Below, in pieces: positions 26,322 through 35,705 of a stretch of 64,000 nucleotides of DNA (its first letter is position 1; each line of letters opens with the position of its first letter). Source of the DNA: Treponema sp. C6A8 (lineage in GTDB: Bacteria; Spirochaetota; Spirochaetia; Treponematales; Treponemataceae); assembly GCF_000619925.1 (NCBI RefSeq), contig NZ_JHVB01000012.1:34107-98106 (forward strand). Reading direction: 5' to 3'. Made by a program: the position numbers and the translations under genes. Under the pieces are notes generated by a model. The model was not told where the DNA came from, did not search any database, and saw nothing but the letters and a program-made list of their open reading frames with translations.

Positions 26322-27417
26322 GTTTTTTTCTTAGGTCTGTAATGTCTTCTTGGGAAAGGATTCCGGCATTTATAAAGTAATCGCTCAGGGCCTGCTGAAG
26401 GTTCGGGATTTCTGCCGGGGACTTTCCCAGAAGTTTTTTATATGAATATTCCAGAAGGCGAGGACTTCTGAATTCACCAAATCCTGCAAGCGAAGTTTTA
26501 AAATAATCCTGTGTAATTTCCTGCCAGCTGGCGCCGCAAAGGGCTGCCAGAATACTGCTCATTGTTCCTGTCCGGTCTGAACCAAGCCGGCAATGGATAT
26601 AAAAGGGAGCAGGATGATTTATTATAAATCTTGCAATTTTTTGTACGGTCTGACCGTATTCTTCACTTTGAGGTTCAAAATAAACTGTTTCGTAGGACGT
26701 ATCTATAATCAGCTGATTTCCTGCCTTGCGGATTTTCTTCATAGAGTGGAAAAATCTTTCTCCAAGCTCTTTGTTAAGGTTTTCATCACCACAGAGAGTA
26801 ATTACTGAACGGATTTTATTTTTTGAAAGCGCCTTGTTTACAAGTTTTATTCTTATATTTTCAGTGCTGAAAGAAGCTCGTGATTTTTTGTAGGGATGAT
26901 AGCCTCTCCAGAGTTTTGTCGTTCCGGGAACTTTTCTCACATTTGAAATCCTTGCCCTTTCTTCAGGTTTTTTAAGGTCGATATTGCAAAGTTCTTCGAT
27001 ATTTTCCAGGTATTTTTCATTTTCTTTGATTTCCGGGATAAATGATTTATCAAGAAGAATTACAAAATTGCTTCCGAATTTCTCAGGGGCGTGGAAAAAA
27101 GCGTTTTTACTAGCCCTTTCAGAAAGAGGAGTATCTGCTGTCACGTAATCACAGTTTCCATTTTTATAATAAATAAGAAAGTTGAATTCTGGAAAGCCGA
27201 TATTACCTGGGGCAGATACTTCCTCATAAGGTTTTGTTAAAATCCAGATGCCTTCCGGGCTAAGTTTCATTTCAAAATCCGGATTTTTCCGCCAGAGAGT
27301 AAAGCTTGCAGTAACTGTAATGCTTTCTATGTTATCCGGATCTGCATTGGAAACAGCGAAATTTTTTAAGTTCAGTTCAAAAGTAACAGTTTTTCCGATG
27401 TCCGAAAGTTTATACAT
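26311..27417 (-). CDS. tyrosine/dual-specificity phosphatase with N-terminal beta domain
   Basis: 368 residues. The PTP loop is FYIHCRLGSDRTGTMSS near residue 275, giving the CX5R signature with Cys and Arg intact. Upstream VPGTTKLWRGYHPYKKS and SVITLCGDENLN match the bacterial tyrosine phosphatase fold. Residues 1-120 look like a beta-sandwich (CBM48/Ig-like): FELNLKNFAVSNADPDN ... FTLWRKNPDFEM. There is no signal peptide, so it is cytoplasmic. It starts 3 nt after the stop of the chemoreceptor gene, with SD AAGGTGT inside that gene's end, so the two are co-transcribed. Confidence 0.82.
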   Translation of the reverse strand: MYKLSDIGKTVTFELNLKNFAVSNADPDNIESITVTASFTLWRKNPDFEMKLSPEGIWILTKPYEEVSAPGNIGFPEFNFLIYYKNGNCDYVTADTPLSERASKNAFFHAPEKFGSNFVILLDKSFIPEIKENEKYLENIEELCNIDLKKPEERARISNVRKVPGTTKLWRGYHPYKKSRASFSTENIRIKLVNKALSKNKIRSVITLCGDENLNKELGERFFHSMKKIRKAGNQLIIDTSYETVYFEPQSEEYGQTVQKIARFIINHPAPFYIHCRLGSDRTGTMSSILAALCGASWQEITQDYFKTSLAGFGEFRSPRLLEYSYKKLLGKSPAEIPNLQQALSDYFINAGILSQEDITDLRKKLTS

Positions 27418-27420
27418 TCT

Positions 27421-29241
27421 TTACACCTTGAATTTGTTGATTTCGCCGGTTACCTTTTCAATACTTTCCATATTCTGACGACTCTGGTCATTTATAGCCT
27501 GCATTGAATTGTTGATGTCGCTTACTCCAGTAGACATTTCATTCATACTGCCAGAAATCTCGAGTGTAACAGAGGCAAGTTTTTCCATTTCGCTCTGGAT
27601 TTTTTCCCCGCCACTGGACATTATCTTTGCACCATCTTTTACCTGAGAGGTAATTGAATTAATCTGCTGCATTGCATCAAGAATCTGCTGACCTCCGGCA
27701 CTCTGTTCGTCCATTGCGCTTTTAATTACAGCTTCCTGATTTTTTACGTCCTGTGTATTTTCAAAAATAATGTTGAACTGGTGCTGAATTTCCTTTGAAT
27801 CTTCGGTAACTTTTGCAATTAGTTCCTCAAGACCGCCAAGTACAGTAGAAATTTTCTTACTCTGTTCGTTAGAATCTTCCGCAAGTTTTCTGATTTCATC
27901 TGAAACTACTGCAAATCCTTTTCCAGCTTCCCCTGCGTGAGCTGCTTCAATTGCTGCATTCATGGCAAGAAGGTTTGTCTGTTCGGCAATATTCTGAATA
28001 ATTGAGGTGGCTTCCATAAGACCTTCCGATTCTTCAGAAATCTGATGGATGGTATCTGCTGTCTTCTGGACAATTTCGCGTCCATTATCAGCTGAATTGG
28101 TCAGCTTTTCTACGGCCAGCGCATTCTTTTCAAGAATTTCTGTTACCGAGCGGATATTTGCTACCATTTCTTCGACGGCGCTTGTAGATTGAACAACACT
28201 GTTGGACTGTGCTTCAATGCTATGGTTCAGGTTTGTAATGCTGTCTGAAATTTCGTTCACAATATTTGTATTCTGCTCAACGGCTTCTGTCTGATTTGTA
28301 ACCTGACCTCTGATGCTTGAAATATTGCTTGTAATCTGGTTGAGGGCAGAGGCAGTTTCTGTCATATTGTTTGAGAGAACTGTTGCCGCATTTTTCATTA
28401 CAGAAGATTCACCCTGAACTGTCTGCATTGTGCCGTCTATTTTCTGCATCGTGCTGTTAAAGTAATTTGCAATGTCTGTTACTTCGTCATTTCCCTGAAC
28501 AGGAAGACGCTGAGTTAAATCACCTTCACCTTCTGATATATCCTTAAGGATTCGGGAAACATTTTTAAGCGGACGAATAATTGTACCGCATACAATCTTC
28601 ATAACGATAATTGTTGTAAGAAGACCAAGCACAAGGGCGAGTGCAAGCGTGATGTAAATGGAATTATCGGCTGCATCAACAATTGAAAGAGGAATTACAA
28701 AAACGTAGTCCATAGGTACGTAAAGGTTTTCAGACTGATAGCTTCGGATTTCGTATTTTGTGCCGTTAAAGGTTGTTCGGTACCATACTTTGTCGCCAAG
28801 TTTATAATTTTCAAGCCCAGCAAGATTGTGATTGGCAAGTTTTTTATTCTCGTAGGAAGAATCCAGCTGGTCGATAAGAACAGTACCGATTTTATCTACA
28901 ACGATGATTTTTTCATTTACTTCAGATTCATCATGTGCAATTACACCTGCAAGGAAGGCTTTAAATGAAGCAAAATCTTCCATTTGATTAACTGAGCCGC
29001 TCAGCATTGCAATCTGATTCATAATCAGAGGCTGTCCGGCCTGTTCGAGTCCATGAAAATACTTGTTGATTGCAGCATCGGTTGTAGCCAGGTTCTTTTT
29101 TGTAAGCTTTGTGTACTGTTTTTCGTCAATTCCGGAAATACGATAATAAAGGGCTACACCCATAATCATAAGGATAAATGTCATCACAAGCGATGCCCAT
29201 AAAATAATCTTAAAGGAAATAGAGGTTCTTTTCTTTGACAT
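27421..29241 (-). CDS. methyl-accepting chemotaxis protein
   Basis: 606 residues. Membrane helix at about 10-30, periplasmic Cache-like sensor (about 35-190, with [17 protein letters not shown] and [18 protein letters not shown]), second helix at about 195-215, HAMP (about 215-270, [21 protein letters not shown]), then the signalling domain with hairpin tip [25 protein letters not shown]. It is more divergent than the 5375/42185 pair. The ATG at 29241 has no SD and a TATAAT 7 nt upstream. The phosphatase gene follows in the same operon. Confidence 0.92.
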   Translation of the reverse strand: MSKKRTSISFKIILWASLVMTFILMIMGVALYYRISGIDEKQYTKLTKKNLATTDAAINKYFHGLEQAGQPLIMNQIAMLSGSVNQMEDFASFKAFLAGVIAHDESEVNEKIIVVDKIGTVLIDQLDSSYENKKLANHNLAGLENYKLGDKVWYRTTFNGTKYEIRSYQSENLYVPMDYVFVIPLSIVDAADNSIYITLALALVLGLLTTIIVMKIVCGTIIRPLKNVSRILKDISEGEGDLTQRLPVQGNDEVTDIANYFNSTMQKIDGTMQTVQGESSVMKNAATVLSNNMTETASALNQITSNISSIRGQVTNQTEAVEQNTNIVNEISDSITNLNHSIEAQSNSVVQSTSAVEEMVANIRSVTEILEKNALAVEKLTNSADNGREIVQKTADTIHQISEESEGLMEATSIIQNIAEQTNLLAMNAAIEAAHAGEAGKGFAVVSDEIRKLAEDSNEQSKKISTVLGGLEELIAKVTEDSKEIQHQFNIIFENTQDVKNQEAVIKSAMDEQSAGGQQILDAMQQINSITSQVKDGAKIMSSGGEKIQSEMEKLASVTLEISGSMNEMSTGVSDINNSMQAINDQSRQNMESIEKVTGEINKFKV

Positions 29242-29248
29242 GAGGATA

Positions 29249-29254
29249 ATTATA
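29249..29254 (-). promoter_or_regulatory. -10 box, probable leaderless start of the MCP gene
   Basis: TATAAT on the minus strand lies 7 nt before the ATG at 29241. The intervening TATCCTC carries no SD. Confidence 0.45.
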
Positions 29255-29293
29255 ATATGTTACTTCAAAAATTAATAGAAAGCTTTTAGAAGT

Positions 29294-31276
29294 TTACTGT
29301 TCTTCCAGAATAACCAGATCCCAGTCTGCAATTTCAATTTTGTTGCCGGTAAAATAAGGCTTCTTTGTGATTATATCAACGCAGTCCGGGAAAGGATTAT
29401 CGATAAAATAATCTTCACTTGAATAATTGAAAATATAGTGAACCTTTTTACCTCTGGAATTTACTCCGTTTCTGATGATGACAGGAAATTTTACTGGGTA
29501 AAGTGGAATTCCAGCTTCTTCGAGCGCATCCTTTAAAACTTGAGAAAAAACTTCAGGCTGTGTCTTTGTAGCAAAGTAATAGGCGGTACCTTTTCGGAAC
29601 TTGTTTTTGGTTATGGCGGCATACTGAGACCAGTATTTGTGCTCGTAAGTTGAAATTATCTGAGCATTTTTATTTTCCAGAAGTTCTGCATAAACCTGTG
29701 CAGGATAGCCAAGAACTTTTGCGTCACCTGCCTGAGTAATCATAGAATATTCCATGCCAAAAACGTCGGTAAGCTTATATGGGTGAGGGGCATCGTATAC
29801 GGTGCCTTTAGTGTCAGCGTAAAATGAACGGAATGTTGAAAAGAGAACGCCGCCGTCCGCTACAAAGTCATAGAGCTTGCCGGCATTTTCCTGACTGATG
29901 CAGTATAGGGCTGGAGTGACAATCATTTTGTAATCGGAAGGATTAAGGGCATTAATGTCTACTACATCACATTCAACGTTCATTTTATAAAGAGCGTCAT
30001 AGGTCCAGCGCACAACATCGTTGTAAGAAAGACCGCCGGTCGGGAAGTCCATCGGGTAGAATTTGAGTGCAGTTAGAGAATCGGTGTCTATAACAAGCGC
30101 AAGGTCATTCTTCTTTTTTAGGTTGATTAGCTGCGGACCGTATTTTTTGTATTCTTTGCCAATTTCTTTTGCATAATTGTAGATTACACCAGGCTGAAGT
30201 TCATGTCCAAGAACGCCTTTCCAGTAGGTTTCCATGCTGTTGTGAATTGAATGCCAGTTCCAGTACATGTGACCATTGGCGCCGCTTGCAAGGTGACTGA
30301 AGGCCTGGAGCCGCAGCTGCTTTGGATAAGGTGTCCATTCCTTAAAGCCCTGGGCCTCTGTTTCCAGAACAAGGTAATTCTGATTTTTGAGGGTACGGAT
30401 TTTGTCGCCGCCAAAGGCAATTTCAGCACCAGTCAGCTGGTTCTGGCTAGGATGATAGATGTCGCAGCCTGCTATGGTGACGGCAGAACTTGCCTCTGCA
30501 TGATTTATTCCCGGCTGTTCTCCGTAAGAATAGCCGATCCAGCCAAAGTCAAAGTTGTGGGTTATAAACTGATCAGGGCGTTTGTATTCCTTAATGATTT
30601 TTGCCTGCCAGTTTAGGTATTCGGCAACGCAAGTGCGCAAAAAGTGCTCGTATTCACAGTGAAGATTCCAGTTTATGCTGTTGGAAATATCCGGCATATC
30701 GTCCCAGTCGTGAATGGAATTGCTCCAGTAGGCTAGGGTAAAAGCCTTGTTAAATTCGTCTGTGCTTTTGTACTTGGCTTTCAGGTGTTCCAGAAATTTT
30801 TTCTGGGCGTATTTTCCGTAGTTGTCGTAGTGTTTTGTTTCGTTATCAAGCTGAAAGCCTATTACGCATTTATATGGCTGAACGGCTTCAGCAAGTTTTC
30901 TGATAATTCGTTCGGCATAGCGCAGAAAATCAGGATTGAGGATATCCATACTCTGGCGCGGCCCGTATTTTACCTGACCATTGCGGTTTGTTACCATTAT
31001 GTCCGGATATTTTTTTACAAGCCAGGCAGGAACAGCATAGGTAGGAGTTCCGATAATTACGTTCATTTCCAGTTTTTGGGCTACGTCCAGAACATCAGTT
31101 ACCGGCTTAAAGTTGAAAACTCCATCGTGAGGTTCTTCCGTACTCCAGGTTGATTCTGCAATGCGGATTGTATTCATTCCCGCTTCTTTCATCAGGCTAA
31201 GGTCTTTTTCAATGCGGTCGTATGGCATATATTCGTTGTAATATGCGGCGCCAAAAATTAATTCGTTTTTATTCAT
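29294..31276 (-). CDS. GH42 beta-galactosidase
   Basis: 660 residues from the ATG at 31276. GH42 layout: (beta/alpha)8 domain with IFGAAYYNEYMPYDRIEKDL at the start, the acid/base Glu146 in GFQLDNETKHYDNYG, and the nucleophile region LVLETEAQGFKEW. This is followed by a trimerisation domain (RWTYDALYKMNVECDVVDI ... LFSTFRSFYADTKG) and a small C-terminal beta domain. There is no signal peptide, so it hydrolyses galactosides imported into the cytoplasm. No sugar transporter is adjacent. No SD; an extended -10 lies 6 nt upstream. Confidence 0.92.
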   Translation of the reverse strand: MNKNELIFGAAYYNEYMPYDRIEKDLSLMKEAGMNTIRIAESTWSTEEPHDGVFNFKPVTDVLDVAQKLEMNVIIGTPTYAVPAWLVKKYPDIMVTNRNGQVKYGPRQSMDILNPDFLRYAERIIRKLAEAVQPYKCVIGFQLDNETKHYDNYGKYAQKKFLEHLKAKYKSTDEFNKAFTLAYWSNSIHDWDDMPDISNSINWNLHCEYEHFLRTCVAEYLNWQAKIIKEYKRPDQFITHNFDFGWIGYSYGEQPGINHAEASSAVTIAGCDIYHPSQNQLTGAEIAFGGDKIRTLKNQNYLVLETEAQGFKEWTPYPKQLRLQAFSHLASGANGHMYWNWHSIHNSMETYWKGVLGHELQPGVIYNYAKEIGKEYKKYGPQLINLKKKNDLALVIDTDSLTALKFYPMDFPTGGLSYNDVVRWTYDALYKMNVECDVVDINALNPSDYKMIVTPALYCISQENAGKLYDFVADGGVLFSTFRSFYADTKGTVYDAPHPYKLTDVFGMEYSMITQAGDAKVLGYPAQVYAELLENKNAQIISTYEHKYWSQYAAITKNKFRKGTAYYFATKTQPEVFSQVLKDALEEAGIPLYPVKFPVIIRNGVNSRGKKVHYIFNYSSEDYFIDNPFPDCVDIITKKPYFTGNKIEIADWDLVILEEQ

Positions 31277-31282
31277 AGGCAA

Positions 31283-31291
31283 ATTATAGCA
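31283..31291 (-). promoter_or_regulatory. extended -10 box, probable leaderless start of GH42
   Basis: TGCTATAAT on the minus strand, with the hexamer at 31283-31288, is 6 nt before the ATG. No SD is present. The same TGCTATAAT arrangement precedes the acylphosphatase gene. Confidence 0.5.
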
Positions 31292-31333
31292 CGGAATTTT
31301 TAAATCTGTGATAAAATATTTTCAGGAGGCAAT

Positions 31334-32290
31334 GTGAAGCAGATTTTTATAAACACTCTTAAAATCTCTGCCGCAGCGGTGATGGCAATTTTACTTGCAA
31401 TGGAATTAAAACTGGAATTTGCGGTTTCGGCAGGAATTGTTGCCATTCTTTCTGTGCAGCCTACCAAAAAAGAAACGCTTCGTACTGCGTTTTCGCGTTT
31501 TCTTGCCTTTGCAGTGGCCCTTGTAATTTCCGTCCTGCTTTTTAATCTGCTTGGTTTTACCTTTTATGTCTTTTTTATCTATCTTGCTCTTTTTATTCTA
31601 GTCTGCCAGTGGCGCGGCTGGACTTCTGCCATGGCAATGGATTCAGTTTTGATTTCGCATTTTTTGAATTTTGGAAAGACGGGCTCTGCAGAAATCATAA
31701 ATGAAATCCTTCTTTTTGTGATTGGTGTGGGTTTTGGAATTCTTGTAAATATTTTTCTTCATAAAAAGACAGATTATATAGAAGAACTTAAGGCTCAGAC
31801 AGATGAAAAAATAAAACTCCTTCTTCACAGAATGTCTTTGCGTATCCTTAATCCCGATTTTGCTGATTACGACGGTTCATGTTTTGCAAGCCTGAACGAA
31901 AGTCTTTTTACGGCAAAAAAACAGGCAGAAGAAAATTTCAACAATCAGTTTACAAGTAAGGACACTTACGATTCCCGCTACCTTTTGATGCGCGAAAATC
32001 AAACCCGTGTTCTGTATGAAATGTTCAAGTGTGTCCGCCAGATTAAAACCGTTCCCGCCACTGCACAGATGGTTGCCGACTTTTTAGAAAAAGTTTCTGT
32101 TGAATACCACAAAGATAATGATGTTCAGTCGCTGCTTGCCGAACTATCGGAAATAATGGGAAAAATGAAGGCAGTCCTGCTTCCAAAGACCCGCCCGGAG
32201 TTTGAAGACCGGGCAAATCTTTTTGCGCTTTTAGACCGCCTGCAGGAATTTTTAGAGATTAAGCATACTTTTTTCTATAAAAATTTTTGA
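31334..32290 (+). CDS. FUSC/aromatic acid exporter (ArAE_1) family membrane protein
   Basis: 318 residues from a GTG at 31334 with SD AGGAGG. The N-terminal 145 residues form about five or six membrane helices (ISAAAVMAILLAMELKLEFAVSAG with IVAILSVQPTKKETLRTAFSR, typical of YqjA/DUF939 proteins). The rest is a cytoplasmic helical domain (about 150-318). Family members are proposed aromatic acid or small-molecule exporters; the substrate is unknown. It is divergent from the GH42 gene. Confidence 0.78.
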   Translation: MKQIFINTLKISAAAVMAILLAMELKLEFAVSAGIVAILSVQPTKKETLRTAFSRFLAFAVALVISVLLFNLLGFTFYVFFIYLALFILVCQWRGWTSAMAMDSVLISHFLNFGKTGSAEIINEILLFVIGVGFGILVNIFLHKKTDYIEELKAQTDEKIKLLLHRMSLRILNPDFADYDGSCFASLNESLFTAKKQAEENFNNQFTSKDTYDSRYLLMRENQTRVLYEMFKCVRQIKTVPATAQMVADFLEKVSVEYHKDNDVQSLLAELSEIMGKMKAVLLPKTRPEFEDRANLFALLDRLQEFLEIKHTFFYKNF

Positions 32291-32358
32291 CCAAATTTAA
32301 TTGGGAAACTTATATCATTAAAACTGCATTTTTTGGTATGATAAAAAAAAGGGAGAAT

Positions 32359-33435
32359 ATGAAATATTTATTACAAAACCGAACCAAAATAGCCGGACTT
32401 ATTTCAAGCCTGCTTGTGATTGCATCATTTGTATTATTTTTTATTGATTTTGCAGGGTTTGTTACTGACAATGAAATTGATACTTTTTTAATTGGACTTT
32501 TGTGCCTTGCGTTGTCTTTATTTTTTGCAATAATCGGACTTGTAAATGGAAATAACGAGTCTTTAGGTCATACGCTTTGCTTTCCTTCTGTTGGTTTTTC
32601 ATTTATAGCCTTGATTATCTTCTGTATTTTAACTTTTGCTAATGCAGATAATAATAGAATGGAAAAAGAGAGTGCAGAGGATGCACCACATAAAATAGAT
32701 AGAATCCTTTCCTCCGACTATTTATATCAGTATGAAAGAGAAATTGGCGAAAATGCAAAAAATACTGATTTTGAACCGGCTTCCACGTTATTTGCCTTGT
32801 GTCAGGCTTACGGATTTTTTTCTGATGAAGAAAGGAAGCCTAATCCTGCTCTTTTAATGTCGCTTGCCCAAGGTTTTAAGTTTACTTTAAGAGAAGAGAA
32901 TCCCGGAAGATACACAAGTAATTTTAATGTAAAAGAATATTTTCAGGGTTGCGAAGAAGATTTGTACGAATTTTACACTTTGTACAGCAATGAATTGTAT
33001 GAAATTCTTTGCATCAAGAGTGATAAGCATGAAGACAAATATTTTATCCGGGAAAATTTTTATGGATTTGTAAAGCATGTTGAAGATGTTGTTTTGGGCT
33101 ATGAAGAAACTATAGCTATGGAAAAAATGACGAATTTTGAAAAAGAGATAGCCTATACTTATGAGGTTTTCCGTATATGCGAATATGAACTATACAATCC
33201 GGATCTGCTAGAAGACCTTCCTCCAATACACGATGATATTGTTTCTCTTGGTTATAATTGGGGCAGCTTTATAAATGATGTTGCAAAAGAAAAAGCAAAG
33301 AAATCTGTCGAAACAGAAATACGTCTCTATAATATGATGAAAAATACCTTTAACAAATATACAGATATTTCTGATTATACAATTGCGCGTTATGCAGCCT
33401 GCCTTAATAGCTGTTTTGTAAAGGAATTGTTGTAA
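32359..33435 (+). CDS. membrane-anchored hypothetical protein
   Basis: 358 residues from the ATG at 32359, chosen for SD GGGAG at 32350; an in-frame start 72 nt upstream lacks an SD. Three hydrophobic segments lie in the first 100 residues (ISSLLVIASFVLFFIDFAG, FLIGLLCLALSLFFAIIGLV, FSFIALIIFCILTFA), then an acidic cytoplasmic or periplasmic domain of about 250 residues. No motif is recognised. Confidence 0.65.
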   Translation: MKYLLQNRTKIAGLISSLLVIASFVLFFIDFAGFVTDNEIDTFLIGLLCLALSLFFAIIGLVNGNNESLGHTLCFPSVGFSFIALIIFCILTFANADNNRMEKESAEDAPHKIDRILSSDYLYQYEREIGENAKNTDFEPASTLFALCQAYGFFSDEERKPNPALLMSLAQGFKFTLREENPGRYTSNFNVKEYFQGCEEDLYEFYTLYSNELYEILCIKSDKHEDKYFIRENFYGFVKHVEDVVLGYEETIAMEKMTNFEKEIAYTYEVFRICEYELYNPDLLEDLPPIHDDIVSLGYNWGSFINDVAKEKAKKSVETEIRLYNMMKNTFNKYTDISDYTIARYAACLNSCFVKELL

Positions 33436-33518
33436 TCTTGGAATGAAAGAAAGTGTTACTTGACGCATACTAATAATGTAGCAAATAATTATACTTTAGA
33501 TTATACGGAACCATTCAA

Positions 33519-34288
33519 ATGAAAAAGAAAGTTTCTATAATTATTGTCATATTCTTTTCCATATCTCTTTCGTTTGCAAATACAAATGATTTATTACATT
33601 TATATGAATTTAATGATTGTAAATGGATTCCTATTGAATATTTATATGTAATAAAATCTGTAGATAGGGAAAAGATAAAACAATATTTACCAAAAATAGG
33701 AGATAATAAGATTTATGTGGATTATCTCGATGAATATAAAAATTGGTATGATGAGTCTGTATATGATCCAGAAAAATTAGAACTAGAAAAAAAAAGAGAA
33801 TTTAATAAAGATATTTATATATTACACTTTTCTTTTTCGTATTCATACTATATAAAAAATTTAGAAGAAAACAATAATATTTATCTTCTAAATTTAGAGC
33901 AGACAGAAGCTTCTAAGTATTTAACATTTGTAAATGATGTTGAAAATAAACTTATTAAAGAAAAAAATCTTCGAAAAACCCCTTTATATTCTGAAAATCC
34001 AGCATATTATGATGAAGAAGAATATAAATTTGATGAAATTCAAATTGACGCAAAATTTATTTTTGACGGTGATTATCTTACAGTTTATGCAAATGAAGAT
34101 AAGTTCAAGCAGATATATTTTAGGTGTACAGAAGAAACTTTTGAACAGCTAAAATCATTGATATATACAAATAAAATAGATCTTTCCAAAGTAACCTGGC
34201 CGCGGCATGCCGACGGCTCATGCGACTACGACGGAAAGCAATAAAACCCGGTACAGTCGACTGGTGTTATGGCGGTTATTTGGAGTAA
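33519..34288 (+). pseudogene. decayed SH3-family secreted protein (tandem copy of the 34333 gene)
   Basis: The open frame runs from 33519 to a TAA at 34244 (241 residues, signal peptide IIVIFFSISLSFA). Its last part, IDLSKVTWPRHADG, matches NDLSKVVMPKHGN of the next gene. After that the SH3 domain is missing. In another frame, up to a TAA at 34288, stands a remnant KPGTVDWCYGGYLE, matching KAGTVGWCYGGYLE at the end of the 34333 gene. Alignment with that gene suggests a large internal deletion plus a small indel (GGAAAGCA versus GGAAAGCCGA). The N-terminal part may still be translated. Confidence 0.7.
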
Positions 34289-34332
34289 ATGAATACGAAA
34301 TAATCCTTTTAATTATATGGAGACTTATAAAA

Positions 34333-35466
34333 ATGAAAAATAGAATTTTTACTATATTTACTTTGTTATTTTTATGTACAACCTTATATGCACAGCAATT
34401 GGAGTTTGTTGCTAAAAAAGACTTTACTTGGACTTCAATAATTGGGAAAAAATATCATATTTCAAAAGATGAAATTCTTCAATTGGATGATGATGGAATT
34501 GGTTTTGTTTATCCGAATTCCCCAAAAGAAATTGAGATATGGGTTAAGAATAGCGAAAATGAATCTTTAAATGTTCCTATAAATTTTTTGACATTTAATG
34601 AGAATGTAAAAGTAATTCAAGATAGCATAAAGAGCAATTATTGGGTGCCTGCATATTATTATGAGCAGATAAGTAGCAAAACAGACAGATATTCTATCCT
34701 TTACAAAAATGAGCCTTTATGGAGAGAATGGCAGAATCAATTTGAAAATCCTTCAACATGGCAGGAAGATTTCTTTCTTGGCTATTATGGTTTTAATGAT
34801 TTTTATTTTTTTGCCAGAAACAGCTATATTGGTAATGGTGAAGCAACTTTCCTTGTAAAAACAGAAGATGTATCCGATTCATCGATAAAATATAAAGTGT
34901 GCAAGATGTATAGCCATTTTCAAAAATATACAAAACGAACTGCACATCCGCAAGAAAACTTTTTACCATTATATAAGAAAGAAACTCCATTCTATATTTA
35001 TTTGATAATCGACGGCGATTATATGAAAATGTATATAGATGAAGTTTCAGAAAAAAATCTATTTCAAACATTAATACGTACAAGCCCGGAAGCCTGTAAT
35101 CAGATAGAAAACTGGATAAAAGGAAAATCGAACGATTTATCAAAAGTTGTAATGCCTAAACATGGCAATGTTTCTGTGCAAACGGAAGTAACAAAAACAA
35201 ATGCTACCAACGTTGCTCCAAACAAAACAATGACTGTAAGTGAGAACCTCAAACTCCGTTCCGGCGAAGCAACATCAACACAGGTTCTTACCGTAATGTC
35301 TGCAGGTACAAAAGTAAAAATTCTGGAGCTTGGCAAAGCAGAAACAATTGATGGCATTTCTTCAAATTGGGTAAAAGTTGAAGTTCAAAAAGGAGCAAAA
35401 GACCGCGAGGGAAAGCCGATTAAAGCAGGAACAGTCGGCTGGTGTTACGGTGGTTATTTAGAGTAA
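34333..35466 (+). CDS. exported SH3-domain protein
   Basis: 377 residues from the ATG at 34333 (GGAG upstream); a longer in-frame start lies inside the decayed copy. Signal peptide FTLLFLCTTLYAQ with no lipobox. Residues about 25-280 are unassigned. The C-terminal 80 residues form a bacterial SH3 domain: VSENLKLRSGEATSTQVLTV ... TVGWCYGGYLE. The same SH3 ends the proteins at 11348 and 39659. This is the intact partner of the tandem duplication at 33519. Confidence 0.75.
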   Translation: MKNRIFTIFTLLFLCTTLYAQQLEFVAKKDFTWTSIIGKKYHISKDEILQLDDDGIGFVYPNSPKEIEIWVKNSENESLNVPINFLTFNENVKVIQDSIKSNYWVPAYYYEQISSKTDRYSILYKNEPLWREWQNQFENPSTWQEDFFLGYYGFNDFYFFARNSYIGNGEATFLVKTEDVSDSSIKYKVCKMYSHFQKYTKRTAHPQENFLPLYKKETPFYIYLIIDGDYMKMYIDEVSEKNLFQTLIRTSPEACNQIENWIKGKSNDLSKVVMPKHGNVSVQTEVTKTNATNVAPNKTMTVSENLKLRSGEATSTQVLTVMSAGTKVKILELGKAETIDGISSNWVKVEVQKGAKDREGKPIKAGTVGWCYGGYLE

Positions 35467-35489
35467 ATGAATACAAAACAATCCTTTGT

Positions 35490-35630
35490 CAGCTGTAAAT
35501 CCTCCCTTGCGATTTTGTACGGACAAGGGATTGTAGCAGCGCCGTCAGGCGTACTTTGCAAAGCAAAGTATGGAGCGCGCAAGACGCGGAACTGCGAAAA
35601 GCCCGGTTTTTGCCGCAGGCAAAAATGGCC
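35490..35630. repeat. cluster of short perfect hairpins (REP-like)
   Basis: A GC-rich intergenic stretch has at least four dyads: CCCTTG...CAAGGG (about 35507-35534), GCGCC-gtca-GGCG (about 35540), TACTTTGC-aaa-GCAAAGTA (35552-35570, 8-bp arms) and TTTTTGCC-gca-GGCAAAAA (35607-35625, 8-bp arms). Short frames across it look non-coding. Confidence 0.6.
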
Positions 35631-35705
35631 CCAGAAATATAATATTATGTTACAAAAATCTGCTTTTTCGTGATATGCTTAGTATTAACCTAGGAGGTCT
35701 TTTTT

